Positions 55,391 through 64,000 of a stretch of DNA of 64,000 bases are shown in pieces. Source of the DNA: Cyanobacteria bacterium FACHB-471 (GTDB lineage Bacteria; Cyanobacteriota; Cyanobacteriia; Elainellales; Elainellaceae); the NCBI GenBank assembly GCA_014695345.1, contig JACJOC010000087.1:1-64000 (forward strand). Direction: 5' to 3'. Made by a program: the position numbers and the translations under genes. Position 1 is the first letter of the stretch. Each line of letters begins with the position of its first letter. The notes under the pieces are model-generated. The model did not search any database and was not told the DNA's origin. It saw only the letters and a list, made by a program, of their open reading frames with translations.

Positions 55391-56540
55391 GAATGAGCCG
55401 CTTCAGGCGTTAGATTACAAAATTTTACATATCTTAGCTCTATTCTAAGGCAAGCCTTCTGCATCTGAAAGAACAAAGTCTGGGTTCTAGAGTTTTCTAT
55501 CTCCTGGAGGGGATTTCAGAATATTGATAGCAGTAAAAGTCTACCCTCAAACGGCTAATCAGGCTAATTAGAGTGTGTTACTAGTTCCCTTGCTCGGATT
55601 TAATCACATCTGAGTTAGCAGTGAGCTTTGTGTAAGTGCTCGTTATAAGCAGTTTGTTTTGTCATAGTTCGATTGCGTCTTTTATTTCGGATTGGAGTTG
55701 ATGTTCGACAGATGTTTTACAACTCCCCAAAGCAGTATTTTAATAAGCAGAAGTACTTAGCAAAAATGTTCTTAGGAACCCGGCTGTCTCAGTCCAATTT
55801 TGATTGTCTAACCTTGTGAAAAAGCCTATTCCAGCCTCATGTAGATTTATTAAGTCTATGAAAGAATGCCCTATTGAAAACCAAAATCCTGTGCTAGGAT
55901 TTTTATAGAGATTTAAAAGTTTTCGAACTTAACGCGAATAGGGCTACGGCAATTTTGAAGTAGCGGCAAGGGTATAAGGAGTTCTAATTTTGCGCTCCTC
56001 TTGCTGTGCCTATCTACTTTCCAATCAAAGCTAGCCAGGTTAGTTCATCAATTATCCAGATTTGGATTGCCGCTGGCAGTCTGAAATGGCTGTTCTCTCG
56101 GAACGAGTCTCCTGTTAGATGTGTCCTTTAGGTTGCATCCTGCATGGCATGGCTTTGAGAGGACGGAGACAAATATCTAATTGAAAGCGCAGAGCTTAGG
56201 CTTTGGCTTAATTTTGTTTAGTTTGAACTCTGACTTTACTAGGCTGCTAATTATGACGTACAACGGTATTCCATTCATCATCCCAGTCTTGGCAGCAAGC
56301 TACCTTCTAGCGGTTTATCTGCTGCTGATGCTTGTACAACGCTTACAGGCTTGAGTACTCTGCTCATCTCAGCACTGCGCTGAGTAAGGGTTGTGCCGTG
56401 CGTTCAGGAGGCGGGGCGATCGCGATCACTCCTCTTAAGACTGAACATCTATTGCAACTATCTAGGGGTAGATTATACACCAATTCGTTCTCCTCGTACA
56501 GATGTACGATAGCGTTGCTTCGGCATCATGCTGACCTGCG
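55391..56540. other. Long intergenic region between sds and murI
   Basis: This is the longest gene-poor stretch (1150 bp). It holds the 33-codon ORF at 56253-56354 and several AT-rich stretches. A hairpin with CTCAGC/GCTGAG arms lies near 56375. No tRNA-like fold seen. The sds promoter should be near 55391-55450. A non-coding RNA here is possible but I cannot show one. Confidence 0.4.
56253..56354 (+). CDS. Possible 33-residue single-helix membrane protein
   Basis: ATG at 56253 to TGA at 56352-56354 gives a 33-residue peptide with a long hydrophobic stretch from about residue 6 to 28 and a short polar end QRLQA. It looks like the many small transmembrane subunits of photosynthetic complexes, but I do not recognise it as PetG, PetL, PetM, PetN, PsaI, PsaM, PsbM or PsbX. 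There is no clear Shine-Dalgarno sequence, so it is tentative. Confidence 0.3.
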   Translation: MTYNGIPFIIPVLAASYLLAVYLLLMLVQRLQA

Positions 56541-57464
56541 TTAGACCCCGACTGTCTCAGTCAGGTTCACTTGCTCAACAAGAGGCGTACAGCCTAACCA
56601 CTGAACTGAAACCTGCCTGAAATGATCGGGGTTGCCACTGACACAAAAGCGAGTTGGCAAAGGTGGACGAGTGCTCTTTAGCCCTAGCAGGTCTAGCTCT
56701 TGAGCGGCAGCAGCCACCACATGCACAGCCGGATCAACGAGCTGAACGGAGGGCGGCAGAAGAGTTCTTAAGATTGGTGAGAGATGAGGATAGTGGGTAC
56801 AGCCGTACACGAGCGTGTCGATGTTTTGCTCTAGTAGGGGCGTGAGATATTCCAGTGCGATCGCTCTAGTGTAGGGAGTGTGAATCTGGTTTTGCTCAAT
56901 CAGCGGCACAAACTCTGGACAACCTACTTGCCAGACTTGAACCGTGCTGTCTGCTTCTAAAATTGCCAGACGGTAGGCATTACTGGCTGTGGTTGCAGGT
57001 GTCGCAATTACGCCAACGCGCTTGCCTTGCTGAACGGCAGCCCGTGCCCCTGACAAAATTAGGCGCAGAATTGGCACTTCGATTTCAGCACAGAGCTGAT
57101 CAATCGCGATCGCATCGCTGGTGTTGCAAGCGACGACGATCATTTTCACACCTTGCTGACACAGCCAGGTCAGAATTTCTCGGGCAAACTGGAGAATTTC
57201 TGCCGCAGAGCGATTGCCGTAGGGCACTCTCGCAGTGTCGCCCACATACAAAATCGACTCGTTGGGCAACTGGCGATACATCTCTCTCAGGACAGTCAGC
57301 CCCCCTACCCCGCTGTCAAATACACCAATTCTGGCGCGTTGAGAATTGGTTCCCAGATTTGCTAGAGGGTCGATTGGAGAGCGCTTGGAACCAGGCAGAG
57401 AGTGAATGCCGAGTTGGGAGTCTGTTGCTTCAGAGCAAAGATGGGTTTTAGAAGAGTTAGACAC
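56541..57464 (-). CDS. murI: Glutamate racemase
   Basis: The 307-residue protein starts with GTG at 57464. The catalytic cysteines are in VVACNTSDA and VYGCTHYPHL; IGVFDSGVGGLTVL is the N-terminal signature. Residues 1-44 are an extension before this signature, so a later start is possible. It makes D-Glu for peptidoglycan. Downstream of the amidase gene on the same strand, 67 bp. Confidence 0.95.
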   Translation of the reverse strand: MSNSSKTHLCSEATDSQLGIHSLPGSKRSPIDPLANLGTNSQRARIGVFDSGVGGLTVLREMYRQLPNESILYVGDTARVPYGNRSAAEILQFAREILTWLCQQGVKMIVVACNTSDAIAIDQLCAEIEVPILRLILSGARAAVQQGKRVGVIATPATTASNAYRLAILEADSTVQVWQVGCPEFVPLIEQNQIHTPYTRAIALEYLTPLLEQNIDTLVYGCTHYPHLSPILRTLLPPSVQLVDPAVHVVAAAAQELDLLGLKSTRPPLPTRFCVSGNPDHFRQVSVQWLGCTPLVEQVNLTETVGV

Positions 57465-57531
57465 AGGGAATTAAACACAGAAAAAGCTGTGAACACAGTA
57501 AAGCCTACAATTAAAAGTTGTAAAGCTTTAT

Positions 57532-59328
57532 CTAAAAGTTTTGCTGAACATAGAGAAGAATGCCACGGGCGATCGCTCCTGCCATCTGGCTACGGTATGC
57601 CGGATCACCTAGACGTGGGGCATCATCGCGCCCCGTTACAAATCCAGTTTCTACCAAAATTGCTGGCATAGAAGTATTTCGAATAACATAAAACCTCGCC
57701 TGCCGTACTCCTCGATCCGCTGAACCGGTATTTTGCACCACACTCGCGTGAATCACTTGTGCGAGTCGCAAACCATTATTCGAGTAATAGTAAGTTTCTA
57801 TGCCATTCACGTCAGGGCGGCTCATGCTGATGGCGTTAGCATGAATACTGACAAACAGGTTGGCGTTGGACCGTTCAGCAATCTGGACACGGGGTTCTAG
57901 ATCCAGGTCACGATCATCCTGTCGAGTTAGCACAACTTGAATGCCTTGTTGCTCTAGCAGAGAGGCAACTTCCAGGGCGATCGGCAGCACAATATCTTTC
58001 TCGCGGATACCGTTAATGCCAATTGCACCTGGATCAGGACCGCCGTGTCCCGGATCGACTACCACGACAATGCGACTGTTGGGTACACCTGGCAAATCAG
58101 TGGGTGGATAGCCAGCACGGGGAGGCGTAACAGGAACTGGATTGCCACCAGGGGGGCGCTGCCCTGCCCGTTGCAGTTCCAACGAAAGCAGCTGTTGGCT
58201 GGGCTGATTGACTCCGCTAATGTTTACGCCAGCGGCAGGCTGCACTGAAATCACAACGGTGTCGTTGTCCTCTTGCCGTAGACGAACCCGTCGTAACGGG
58301 CTATTTGCCTCTAATTGAGGACTGTCGACGTTATTAGCAAGTCTTGCATTCGGAATTGTAATTTGATAGTCGGCAGTTGCTCGATCCCATCCGGATGTAA
58401 AAGTCAGTGGTTGATTCGCCTGAATCAACAGTTGAGAGTTGTTGCTTAGTTGAATGCCTTCGATAGTGGCAGGTTCTGCGGGAGCAGCTTGGGCAACGGG
58501 AGGGGCAACGCTGGGGGGTTCGTCTTCTCTAGCAAAGCCACTGGTCGGAATCAGCACAACTCCACCAAATTCGCTGGCTGTGGCTTCCCAATCGATGTTT
58601 GGATCGGATAGCTCAAGGGTGACTCTGGCAGTGGGTGGGTCAGATTCAAGTTGACTGATTTGAATTTGCTCTACGCCAAAACGACCTACCGGAATTTCTG
58701 CTGCCAGTTGAGATGAAACTGCCGTGTCTTCCAGGTCGAAATAGAGTTCGCGACGGTTACGACTGCGATCGACTTCAATTTCTGGTACTGCCCCGCTGGT
58801 GCGAAGGAAAAACCCATCAGGGGTCACTCGCACATTTTCTAGCTGAGTGGCTGCTCCTGAAACCGATGGAGAACTTTCTTGGGGAGTAGATTCACTGGGA
58901 GGCTGAGTGGTCGCTGAGGGAGGAGATTCAACTCGCTCAGGTGTTGGCAGTTGCACTGTCCATTGGGTAGGTGTTGCCCCTCGTACCTGCACCTGCTGTG
59001 GGTCGAGCGTGTATCCAGGGTCAAGCTCAATCACAATGCGGGCAGTCTGTGCATCAAATTGTCCAACGCGGACCTCGCGCACTCCACCGCCTACAAGCTG
59101 ACTCAAGTTTGAATTGCCCAGAGTTGTTCCTGGCAGGTCGATCACTAACCGAGTTGGGTTAGAAATGAGTTGCGCTCTGGGCTGCACGCCGCTATCTGTG
59201 GTGAAGACGAGCTGATTCTGACTTGGATTAAAGCGCCAGAATTGCAGTCGAGCCGCCTCTACTGGAGAAGCGATAATCAAAGCGCCCACAATACCCAGAA
59301 GACTGGGAATTATTCGTTCAAATCTCAC
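57532..59328 (-). CDS. N-acetylmuramoyl-L-alanine amidase with AMIN domains
   Basis: The 598-residue protein starts with GTG at 59328 with GAGGAGA 11 bases upstream. Signal peptide 1-25, first AMIN domain (about 26-128), Pro/Ser-rich linker, further AMIN-like strands (about 160-260 and 280-380), and an Amidase_3 domain (about 422-598). Zinc ligands and catalytic Glu: DPGHGG, GIREKDI, SIHAN and LVETGFVT. It is of the AmiC type, which cleaves septal peptidoglycan; in filamentous cyanobacteria AmiC enzymes drill nanopores for cell-cell contact. Confidence 0.93.
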   Translation of the reverse strand: MRFERIIPSLLGIVGALIIASPVEAARLQFWRFNPSQNQLVFTTDSGVQPRAQLISNPTRLVIDLPGTTLGNSNLSQLVGGGVREVRVGQFDAQTARIVIELDPGYTLDPQQVQVRGATPTQWTVQLPTPERVESPPSATTQPPSESTPQESSPSVSGAATQLENVRVTPDGFFLRTSGAVPEIEVDRSRNRRELYFDLEDTAVSSQLAAEIPVGRFGVEQIQISQLESDPPTARVTLELSDPNIDWEATASEFGGVVLIPTSGFAREDEPPSVAPPVAQAAPAEPATIEGIQLSNNSQLLIQANQPLTFTSGWDRATADYQITIPNARLANNVDSPQLEANSPLRRVRLRQEDNDTVVISVQPAAGVNISGVNQPSQQLLSLELQRAGQRPPGGNPVPVTPPRAGYPPTDLPGVPNSRIVVVVDPGHGGPDPGAIGINGIREKDIVLPIALEVASLLEQQGIQVVLTRQDDRDLDLEPRVQIAERSNANLFVSIHANAISMSRPDVNGIETYYYSNNGLRLAQVIHASVVQNTGSADRGVRQARFYVIRNTSMPAILVETGFVTGRDDAPRLGDPAYRSQMAGAIARGILLYVQQNF

Positions 59329-59543
59329 GGTCTCAGGTTCTCCTCGTTGCTCTAGTCTCGTCGCTTGGATAGAGACGGTCGGTGTCTAATAGGTTATTTA
59401 ACGGTTGCTAATTGTCGTTGTTGGGGGATCGCCTCCGCTAATGTGTAGGAGTAGCTGAGGAACGGTTTGTAGGGGCGTTGGTGAGGGGCTTGAGTTGGGC
59501 GATCGCTCTACCTTAGCAATTTCGCAATCAGATTCTGAACTAT

Positions 59544-59573
59544 TTGGGATTTTAGAGTTTGGGATTTTAGAGT
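59544..59573. repeat. Two perfect 15-bp tandem repeats
   Basis: The unit TTGGGATTTTAGAGT occurs twice head to tail (59544-59558 and 59559-59573). A diverged third unit may follow. It is like other A/T-rich fillers in the window. Confidence 0.8.
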
Positions 59574-59881
59574 TACGATTTTCGATTGCAAAAGTTTTAA
59601 TGAATTGGTGTTCTGACAATCTATCTGACGCACTGCTCTTTGACAAACTAGTCTGAAAGCGCAGTTTTCATCGTTAGAGTGAACTTAACCCGTAGCTAGC
59701 AATCGATTCATGTCGTAGCTGAATATACAGCATGAAACGGAGTTGGGAAACCGAATGCTAGGGTCTCGTCACTTCAACAGACAAATTGGGTGCTGGCAAA
59801 ACATTGCAATGATTGTGCTGCTAGCGTCAGGTGAGTCAAGGTAAGTCACTAGTATTCCCAAACCTATTTCCGCTCAATCCG

Positions 59882-59911
59882 GAAAAAGATTGCGACCCTT
59901 TAAGGATCGCA
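59882..59911 (-). terminator. Rho-independent terminator of the CTDH gene
   Basis: On the minus strand an 8-bp stem (59911-59904 with 59898-59891, one U-G pair) with a 5-nt loop is followed by CTTTTT. The U-G pair exists only in the minus-strand RNA, which supports this direction. Confidence 0.75.
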
Positions 59912-59944
59912 GTCTCTAAAAATCAGGTATTGCTATTGTTGCCT

Positions 59945-60358
59945 CTATTGCTTCATGCCCAATAGCTCTTGGGGCGATGCTAGCAGCTTGATTTGGACTG
60001 AGAGAATTTCTGACTGAGCGTTCAGCACAAATAGCCAGTTAACATTCACGCTAAACACAGGGGTTTGTACTTTGCCCGTGATTTTGTAGTGAGTTCCGTC
60101 CTCCAGGGTCTCGAAGATGCCCTGACGCGGATGAAACTTCATTCCTTTTGCTTCTGCTTGTAGATAATTGGCGATCGCCTCTCCTCCAACTTGGTCTTCA
60201 TCAAACGGAGGATGCATCACCCCATCTGCGGCAAATAAAGCAGCCGTTGCCTGAAAGTCTGTTGAATTTAGAGTCTCAAAATAGTGATAAATGACTGGTT
60301 CTGAGATACCTGAAATAGTTTGTTCAGTGGGTGAGATTGTCTCAGGCTTAACAGTCAT
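59945..60358 (-). CDS. Homologue of the OCP C-terminal domain (CTDH)
   Basis: 137 residues from ATG at 60358, chosen because GAGGAG lies 8 bases upstream. The NTF2-like protein matches the orange carotenoid protein C-terminal domain: ALFAADGVMHPPF, ITGKVQTPVF, and the C-terminal KLLASPQELL. Tyr26 and Trp108 correspond by alignment to OCP Tyr201 and Trp288, which hold the carotenoid keto group. There is no Cys at all. Known CTDHs carry canthaxanthin or echinenone and pass it to HCPs; no HCP or OCP gene lies nearby. Function in photoprotection or singlet-oxygen quenching is inferred. Confidence 0.88.
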   Translation of the reverse strand: MTVKPETISPTEQTISGISEPVIYHYFETLNSTDFQATAALFAADGVMHPPFDEDQVGGEAIANYLQAEAKGMKFHPRQGIFETLEDGTHYKITGKVQTPVFSVNVNWLFVLNAQSEILSVQIKLLASPQELLGMKQ

Positions 60359-60691
60359 TGCCAAGGCTCCTCAAGGTTTTTCCAGTTAGGGCTTCTTATA
60401 CAGCATCTTGGTGCTGAGCATTAAGGCAAAAATATCAAACGGAACAGGCGATCGCTTGCTCCATCCGAGAGATCTTGCTAGTTCGGTGAGCTTCAACTGC
60501 GTTTTGATGTTGAGGCGATCGCAGCTAAATCGAGCCCTAATCAACCAACGGAGTGACAAACGCTAGCTTAGTATTAGCGCTGAGAATCCCATAGAAGTGG
60601 CTATTAGCGTTTAGCCAAGGGCATAACCTGAAGCTGCTCGTTATGAAACATTTACTTGCAACGTTACAGATCAGACGCGTTTAGAAGAATT
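60359..60691. other. Divergent region between CTDH and queG
   Basis: 333 bp. Two HIP1 sites near 60449 and 60518. Should hold both promoters. No other structure seen. Confidence 0.35.
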
Positions 60692-61687
60692 ATGGATTTA
60701 AACAGCCCTACTCCAGTCGCTCCCCCGGCTGTAGACTGCGCTTCCATCAAGCAAACAGCTCTGGATTTAGGCTTTCATAAGGTAGGAATTGCTGCTGTAA
60801 TGCCAGCACAAACCACCGATAGTCCAACGGCAAAGCCTCTAGATGCTGCAAGTAATGAGGCTTTAGACCGCTGGTTAGCGCAAGGCTACCAGGCAGAGAT
60901 GGACTGGATGAAAAATCCCAAACGGCAAGACATTCATCGGGTTATGCCCACCGCAAAGTCGGTCATCTGCGTGGCGCTGAACTATTACACTCCTCACGTC
61001 CGCCCTGACGGTGAGGAGTATGCCAAAGTTTCTCGCTACGGCTGGGGGCGAGACTATCACAAGGTGATGCACAAAAAGTTGAAGGCGCTGGCTAGCTGGC
61101 TAGAGGCTCAAGCTGAAGGGGTTCAGGCTCGACCTTACGCTGATACGGGTCCCGTTCAAGACAAGGTCTGGGCAGAAAGAGCCGGAATCGGCTGGATTGC
61201 CAAAAATAGCAATGTGATCACGCGGGAGTATGGCTCCTGGGTGTTTTTGGGAGAAGTGTTGACCAATCTGGAATTAGCAAGCGATCGCCCACACACCCAG
61301 CACTGTGGCACCTGCACCCGATGTATTGAGGCTTGTCCTACGGGAGCGATCGCCCAACCTTTTGTCGTCGATGCCAACCGCTGCATTGCCTATCACACTA
61401 TCGAAAACCGTGCTGAAGAATTGCCAGAGGCGATCGCCCCTCAACTCCAGGGCTGGGTTGCAGGTTGTGACATCTGCCAAGACGTTTGCCCCTGGAATCA
61501 GCGCTTTGCCCAACCTACGGATGTAGCTGAATTTCAGCCATATCCCCAGAATGTATCTCCAAAACTGACAGAACTGGCTGAACTTTCTGACGAGGAATGG
61601 GATCAGCGCTTCCCCGCGTCTGCCCTCCGCCGCATCAAGCCTGCCATGTTGAGGCGAAATGCAAGAGCAAGTTTGGGAGACTGTTGA
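60692..61687 (+). CDS. queG: Epoxyqueuosine reductase
   Basis: About 331 residues from ATG at 60692; a TTG 12 codons earlier is less likely. It has an N-terminal cobalamin-binding part, [24 protein letters not shown], and two [4Fe-4S] motifs, [15 protein letters not shown] and [11 protein letters not shown]. QueG does the last step of queuosine synthesis in tRNA and uses cobalamin. Confidence 0.96.
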   Translation: MDLNSPTPVAPPAVDCASIKQTALDLGFHKVGIAAVMPAQTTDSPTAKPLDAASNEALDRWLAQGYQAEMDWMKNPKRQDIHRVMPTAKSVICVALNYYTPHVRPDGEEYAKVSRYGWGRDYHKVMHKKLKALASWLEAQAEGVQARPYADTGPVQDKVWAERAGIGWIAKNSNVITREYGSWVFLGEVLTNLELASDRPHTQHCGTCTRCIEACPTGAIAQPFVVDANRCIAYHTIENRAEELPEAIAPQLQGWVAGCDICQDVCPWNQRFAQPTDVAEFQPYPQNVSPKLTELAELSDEEWDQRFPASALRRIKPAMLRRNARASLGDC

Positions 61688-61794
61688 AGCTGATTTTTGT
61701 GCACTTTCACCAGTCCTCCATCTATGAATTTTCTTCCCCGATCGCAGGTAGATGATTTAAGCTAGCTGAAAACCCTCGTAATTCTAGTCAAATT

Positions 61795-62742
61795 GTGCTT
61801 AAGCGTATTTCTTTGCTTTCCTTCCTGGTTCTAGCTGGTCTGTGGGGCGCTGCTCGACCAGTATATGGACAGGCTTTAGTTCCCCACATTGTGCCTTTAG
61901 AGGTTGAGCAGCTTGAGCAGCAGGGCTTAAGTTTGGCTCAAGAAGCAGCACAGCTTGCACAGTTTCAGCAGTATGAACCAGCGTTGTCCAGAGCGCAGCT
62001 TGCCACTCAGTTGGCTCCCGAAAATGCTCAGATCTGGTCATTATTGGGAAGTCTCTACCTGACCCCCGAAACGCTAGATCTAAACAAGGGCATTTCGGCT
62101 TTGCAGCGGGCGCGGCGGCTAGACCCAGAGAATGCAGCAATTTTGTTTGCGCTTGGCTCAGCTTACTTTCAACTAGAAGACTACAACCGCTCGGTGGAAT
62201 ACCTGCGGTCGGGGTTGGCGCTTGACGCGGAAGTGCCAGGTGCGCTGTTTGACCTGGGCAATGCCTACTACAAGCTAAATCAGTTTGACCAGGCGATCGC
62301 CCAATACGAAAGAGCAGTAGAGCTAGACGAGGCTTTTTGGCCTGCTACAAATAACATTGGCTTGGTTCTGTATGAGATGGGCGATGTTGAAGGGGCGTTA
62401 GAAAAATGGCAGGCAGCCTTAGAGGTTGATGCAAACCAGCCAGAGCCTCAGTTTGCGATCGCCGTCGTGACTTACGGTCAAGGCAATGTAGAAGCGGCCG
62501 TTCAGCAAGCAGAAACCGCTCTCCGCCAAGATGATCGATACGCCGATGTAGAATTTTTGCGAGAACAGCTTTGGGGTGATCGCTTGCTCAACGATACTCA
62601 AGCCCTCCTGCGACTGCCTCAACTTCAGGCGACTTTAGCTCAACTCAGCGGCACTAGTGCAACGACCGTCGAAATTGTGCCAGGTGGAGCTATTCCTGTA
62701 CCCGACGGTACAGTGCCAAACCAGTCTACTCCTCCCCAGTAA
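61795..62742 (+). CDS. Exported TPR protein
   Basis: The 315-residue protein begins with GTG at 61795 and has a signal peptide (about 1-25, ending YGQA). Four to five tetratricopeptide repeats span about 45-250, with units such as ALFDLGNAYYKLNQFDQAIAQY. The last 30 residues are Gly/Pro-rich. TPR proteins in cyanobacteria act as assembly factors or in pili; no specific partner is apparent. Confidence 0.88.
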   Translation: MLKRISLLSFLVLAGLWGAARPVYGQALVPHIVPLEVEQLEQQGLSLAQEAAQLAQFQQYEPALSRAQLATQLAPENAQIWSLLGSLYLTPETLDLNKGISALQRARRLDPENAAILFALGSAYFQLEDYNRSVEYLRSGLALDAEVPGALFDLGNAYYKLNQFDQAIAQYERAVELDEAFWPATNNIGLVLYEMGDVEGALEKWQAALEVDANQPEPQFAIAVVTYGQGNVEAAVQQAETALRQDDRYADVEFLREQLWGDRLLNDTQALLRLPQLQATLAQLSGTSATTVEIVPGGAIPVPDGTVPNQSTPPQ

Positions 62743-62753
62743 TACTATTCCTA

Positions 62754-62792
62754 TAAGAAAGGGCATCCCGCCCTGCGGGATGCCCTTTCTTA
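62754..62792. terminator. Perfect 18-bp hairpin, first of two
   Basis: Arms 62754-62771 and 62775-62792 with a 3-nt loop. It follows the TPR gene stop by 11 bp and is a bidirectional terminator candidate, with TTTCTTA on both strands. Confidence 0.8.
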
Positions 62793-62804
62793 AGAGCTAT
62801 TTGT

Positions 62805-62845
62805 ACAAAGAGAGGGCGTGGGCTTAGCCCACGCCCTCTCTTTGT
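62805..62845. terminator. Perfect 19-bp hairpin, second of two
   Basis: Arms 62805-62823 and 62827-62845 with a 3-nt loop TTA. It lies 9 bp before the end of the GH10-like gene (minus). CTCTCTTTGT on both sides. It is the mirror partner of the hairpin 12 bp to its left. Confidence 0.8.
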
Positions 62846-62854
62846 AAGAAGGCA

Positions 62855-64000
62855 CTAGCCCACTCTAGGACGAGTTACAGGCTGGCGAAATAGTGAACGG
62901 AAGTCAGCATCGCGATCGCCCAGCGTTTCATAGAAAAAGAACGAAACGCCGGCAAACTGATGCTCTCGGACAGCCTGTACCTGAGTTTGAATTTGCTCCA
63001 TGCTGACCGGACGATTTCTCAACCCAGTCAAAACGCCAATACCAACAGGAATGTGAGATTTGGCAAGCTGAATTTCTGGACGCTGTAGCTCACTCGTAAA
63101 CCGCTCAAAATCATCTCGATAGACCTGAACGATTAGCTCTTCGATCAGCCCTTGCCGCTCCCAAGTGAACCAATCCTGCAAGTATGTTTCGTAGGCAAAT
63201 TCCCAGGGGTTAGGCGACAAAGAAACGATAGCGCGTGGCTTTCGCGCTTTGACCGTGCGGAAAACCTCGGTCATCAAGCTGGTAATCTTGTCTGCTCGCC
63301 ATCTGACCCACTCTAAATTATGAGGATCATTAGGCGGCAAACTGCCCCCGTGTTCCTGCTGGTAAAGCCGCACGGTGTAAGGGTCATACCCTAGCTCCAC
63401 GGGCATTCCAAAATGGTCATCAAACTGAATACCGTCTACGTCGTAGTTGGTGACAATTTCGTTAACCAGATCCAGCAGCATTTGCCGCACTTCTGGGTGA
63501 GTCGGGTTGAGCCAAACTCGCGGGTGAGTTCCTTCGTAGATGATTTGACTGCCGTCCAGCCGATTCGTTACCCAATCAGGATGACGACTAACCAAATCGG
63601 AGTCTGCGGGTGCCATCAGCCCAAACTCAATCCAGGGAATCACGGTCATTCCACGCCGATGACCCCGAATGACGGCTTCAGCCAACATGTCTCTTCTAGC
63701 AAGTCCTGGATGCGGATCAATCGATCGCCCCACGACTCGTTCTGCCACCCGACTGGGGTAAAGCGTGTAGCCCCAATTCCAAACGGTGGGATAGATCGTA
63801 TTAAAGTTCAGCCGCTTCAATCGTTGAATTGCTCGCCCCAGGTTTTCTCTGGAGAACAAAACATCGCTGTCAATGTTAGTTAGCCAGACTCCGCGCAGTT
63901 CTGTTGTGGGAGAGGTGAACGGAAGGGTAGATTGAGCGCTAACTGGGGGCAAAGAATGTCCAATCAGTGCCACTGCCAGTCCCACCCCTAAGAGAACTGT
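62855..64000 (-). CDS. GH10-like / DUF187 family glycoside hydrolase, 5' end outside the window
   Basis: The frame stays open to the window edge at 64000, so the true start lies beyond it; 382 codons are visible. Hydrophobic residues TVLLG-x-GLAVALIG followed by PPVSAQS look like a signal peptide. The body has the DUF187/GHL10 pattern: ELRGVWLTNIDSDVLF, LNFNTIYPTVWNWGYTLYPS, RGMTVIPWIEFGL, DGIQFDDHFGMP and VSLSPNPWEFA. The family is related to glycosidases that act on cell-wall or exopolysaccharides. It converges on the TPR gene. Confidence 0.9.
   Translation of the reverse strand, partial: TVLLGVGLAVALIGHSLPPVSAQSTLPFTSPTTELRGVWLTNIDSDVLFSRENLGRAIQRLKRLNFNTIYPTVWNWGYTLYPSRVAERVVGRSIDPHPGLARRDMLAEAVIRGHRRGMTVIPWIEFGLMAPADSDLVSRHPDWVTNRLDGSQIIYEGTHPRVWLNPTHPEVRQMLLDLVNEIVTNYDVDGIQFDDHFGMPVELGYDPYTVRLYQQEHGGSLPPNDPHNLEWVRWRADKITSLMTEVFRTVKARKPRAIVSLSPNPWEFAYETYLQDWFTWERQGLIEELIVQVYRDDFERFTSELQRPEIQLAKSHIPVGIGVLTGLRNRPVSMEQIQTQVQAVREHQFAGVSFFFYETLGDRDADFRSLFRQPVTRPRVG

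Larger units (their letters stand above)
59329..59944. other. Gene-poor stretch upstream of the amidase gene
   Basis: 616 bp with the amidase promoter, two 15-bp tandem repeats (59544-59573) and the terminator of the CTDH gene (59882-59911). A minus-strand ORF at 59398-59646 arises from the repeats and is not accepted. Confidence 0.5.

Noticed and set aside
56332-56544. Plus-strand ORF of 70 codons before murI
   Set aside because: It begins at a TTG, overlaps the murI end and has low coding character.
59398-59646. Minus-strand ORF of 82 codons upstream of the amidase
   Set aside because: It contains the 15-bp tandem repeats and no domain; it is likely chance.

Overview
The window is chromosomal DNA from a cyanobacterium. 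The HIP1 palindrome GCGATCGC is scattered throughout, and many genes are cyanobacterial markers: a BtpA-type photosystem I biogenesis factor, an IctB-type membrane protein, HetZ and PatU, a LabA-like NYN protein, a homologue of the carotenoid-binding C-terminal domain of OCP, solanesyl diphosphate synthase, a VKOR-thioredoxin fusion, and DUF1818 and DUF4278 proteins. HetZ and PatU suggest a filamentous lineage; nothing here shows whether it makes heterocysts. Base composition looks even, and I see no insertion sequence, prophage, integrase or CRISPR array. The density of genes and repeats is that of an ordinary chromosome with some accessory patches.

Layout. 1-2171: a NACHT NTPase gene interrupted by an in-frame amber codon, then a spacer with six 21-bp repeats. 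2172-8241: three minus-strand genes read as CHASE2-Ser/Thr kinase, FecR-domain secreted protein with a huge Gly/Asn tract, and a predicted outer-membrane beta-barrel; this is the most system-like part. 8622-13469: an exported Pro-rich protein, an AraC regulator with a DUF3291 gene, tRNA-Glu with a clear promoter and terminator, a CheY-like regulator, a Nudix hydrolase, RidA and a DUF218 protein. 13825-21220: gyrA, lnt, DUF4278, 2H phosphoesterase, mnmD-like, and a rhodanese. 21877-28459: labA-like, gmk, murF, ictB, smpB, a YciI protein, an HD phosphohydrolase, and a 5'-truncated photolyase-like fragment. 28466-32231: a DnaQ-like exonuclease and the rimO-crhR pair. 32704-42023: btpA, VKOR fusion, ABC exporter, rpsB-tsf, a hypothetical gene and recG. 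42224-49947: a VOC protein, a hypothetical, hetZ-patU, a transglutaminase-like membrane protein without its catalytic Cys and His, a response regulator, an exported protein and DUF1818. 50005-64000: tRNA-Pro(GGG), an Eis-like acetyltransferase, an M23 peptidase, a GAF protein, sds, murI, an AMIN-amidase, the OCP C-terminal homologue, queG, a TPR protein, and a GH10-like lipoprotein/glycosidase cut by the window end.

Functional themes: cell envelope and peptidoglycan (murF, murI, amidase, M23 peptidase, lnt, GH10-like), translation and tRNA modification (rpsB, tsf, smpB, rimO, crhR, mnmD, queG, two tRNAs), photosynthesis support (btpA, VKOR, sds, OCP-like domain, ictB) and signalling (CHASE2 kinase, two response regulators, GAF, AraC, hetZ/patU).

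The best leads are the kinase-FecR-barrel cassette with its octapeptide phospho-acceptor-like tail, the conserved-looking dead transglutaminase, the stand-alone cysteine-free OCP C-terminal homologue, the amber-split NACHT gene, the truncated photolyase, a possible Shine-Dalgarno-sequestering rpsB leader, and several exact hairpins and dispersed repeats. All functional calls rest on reading motifs by eye; no database search was run.
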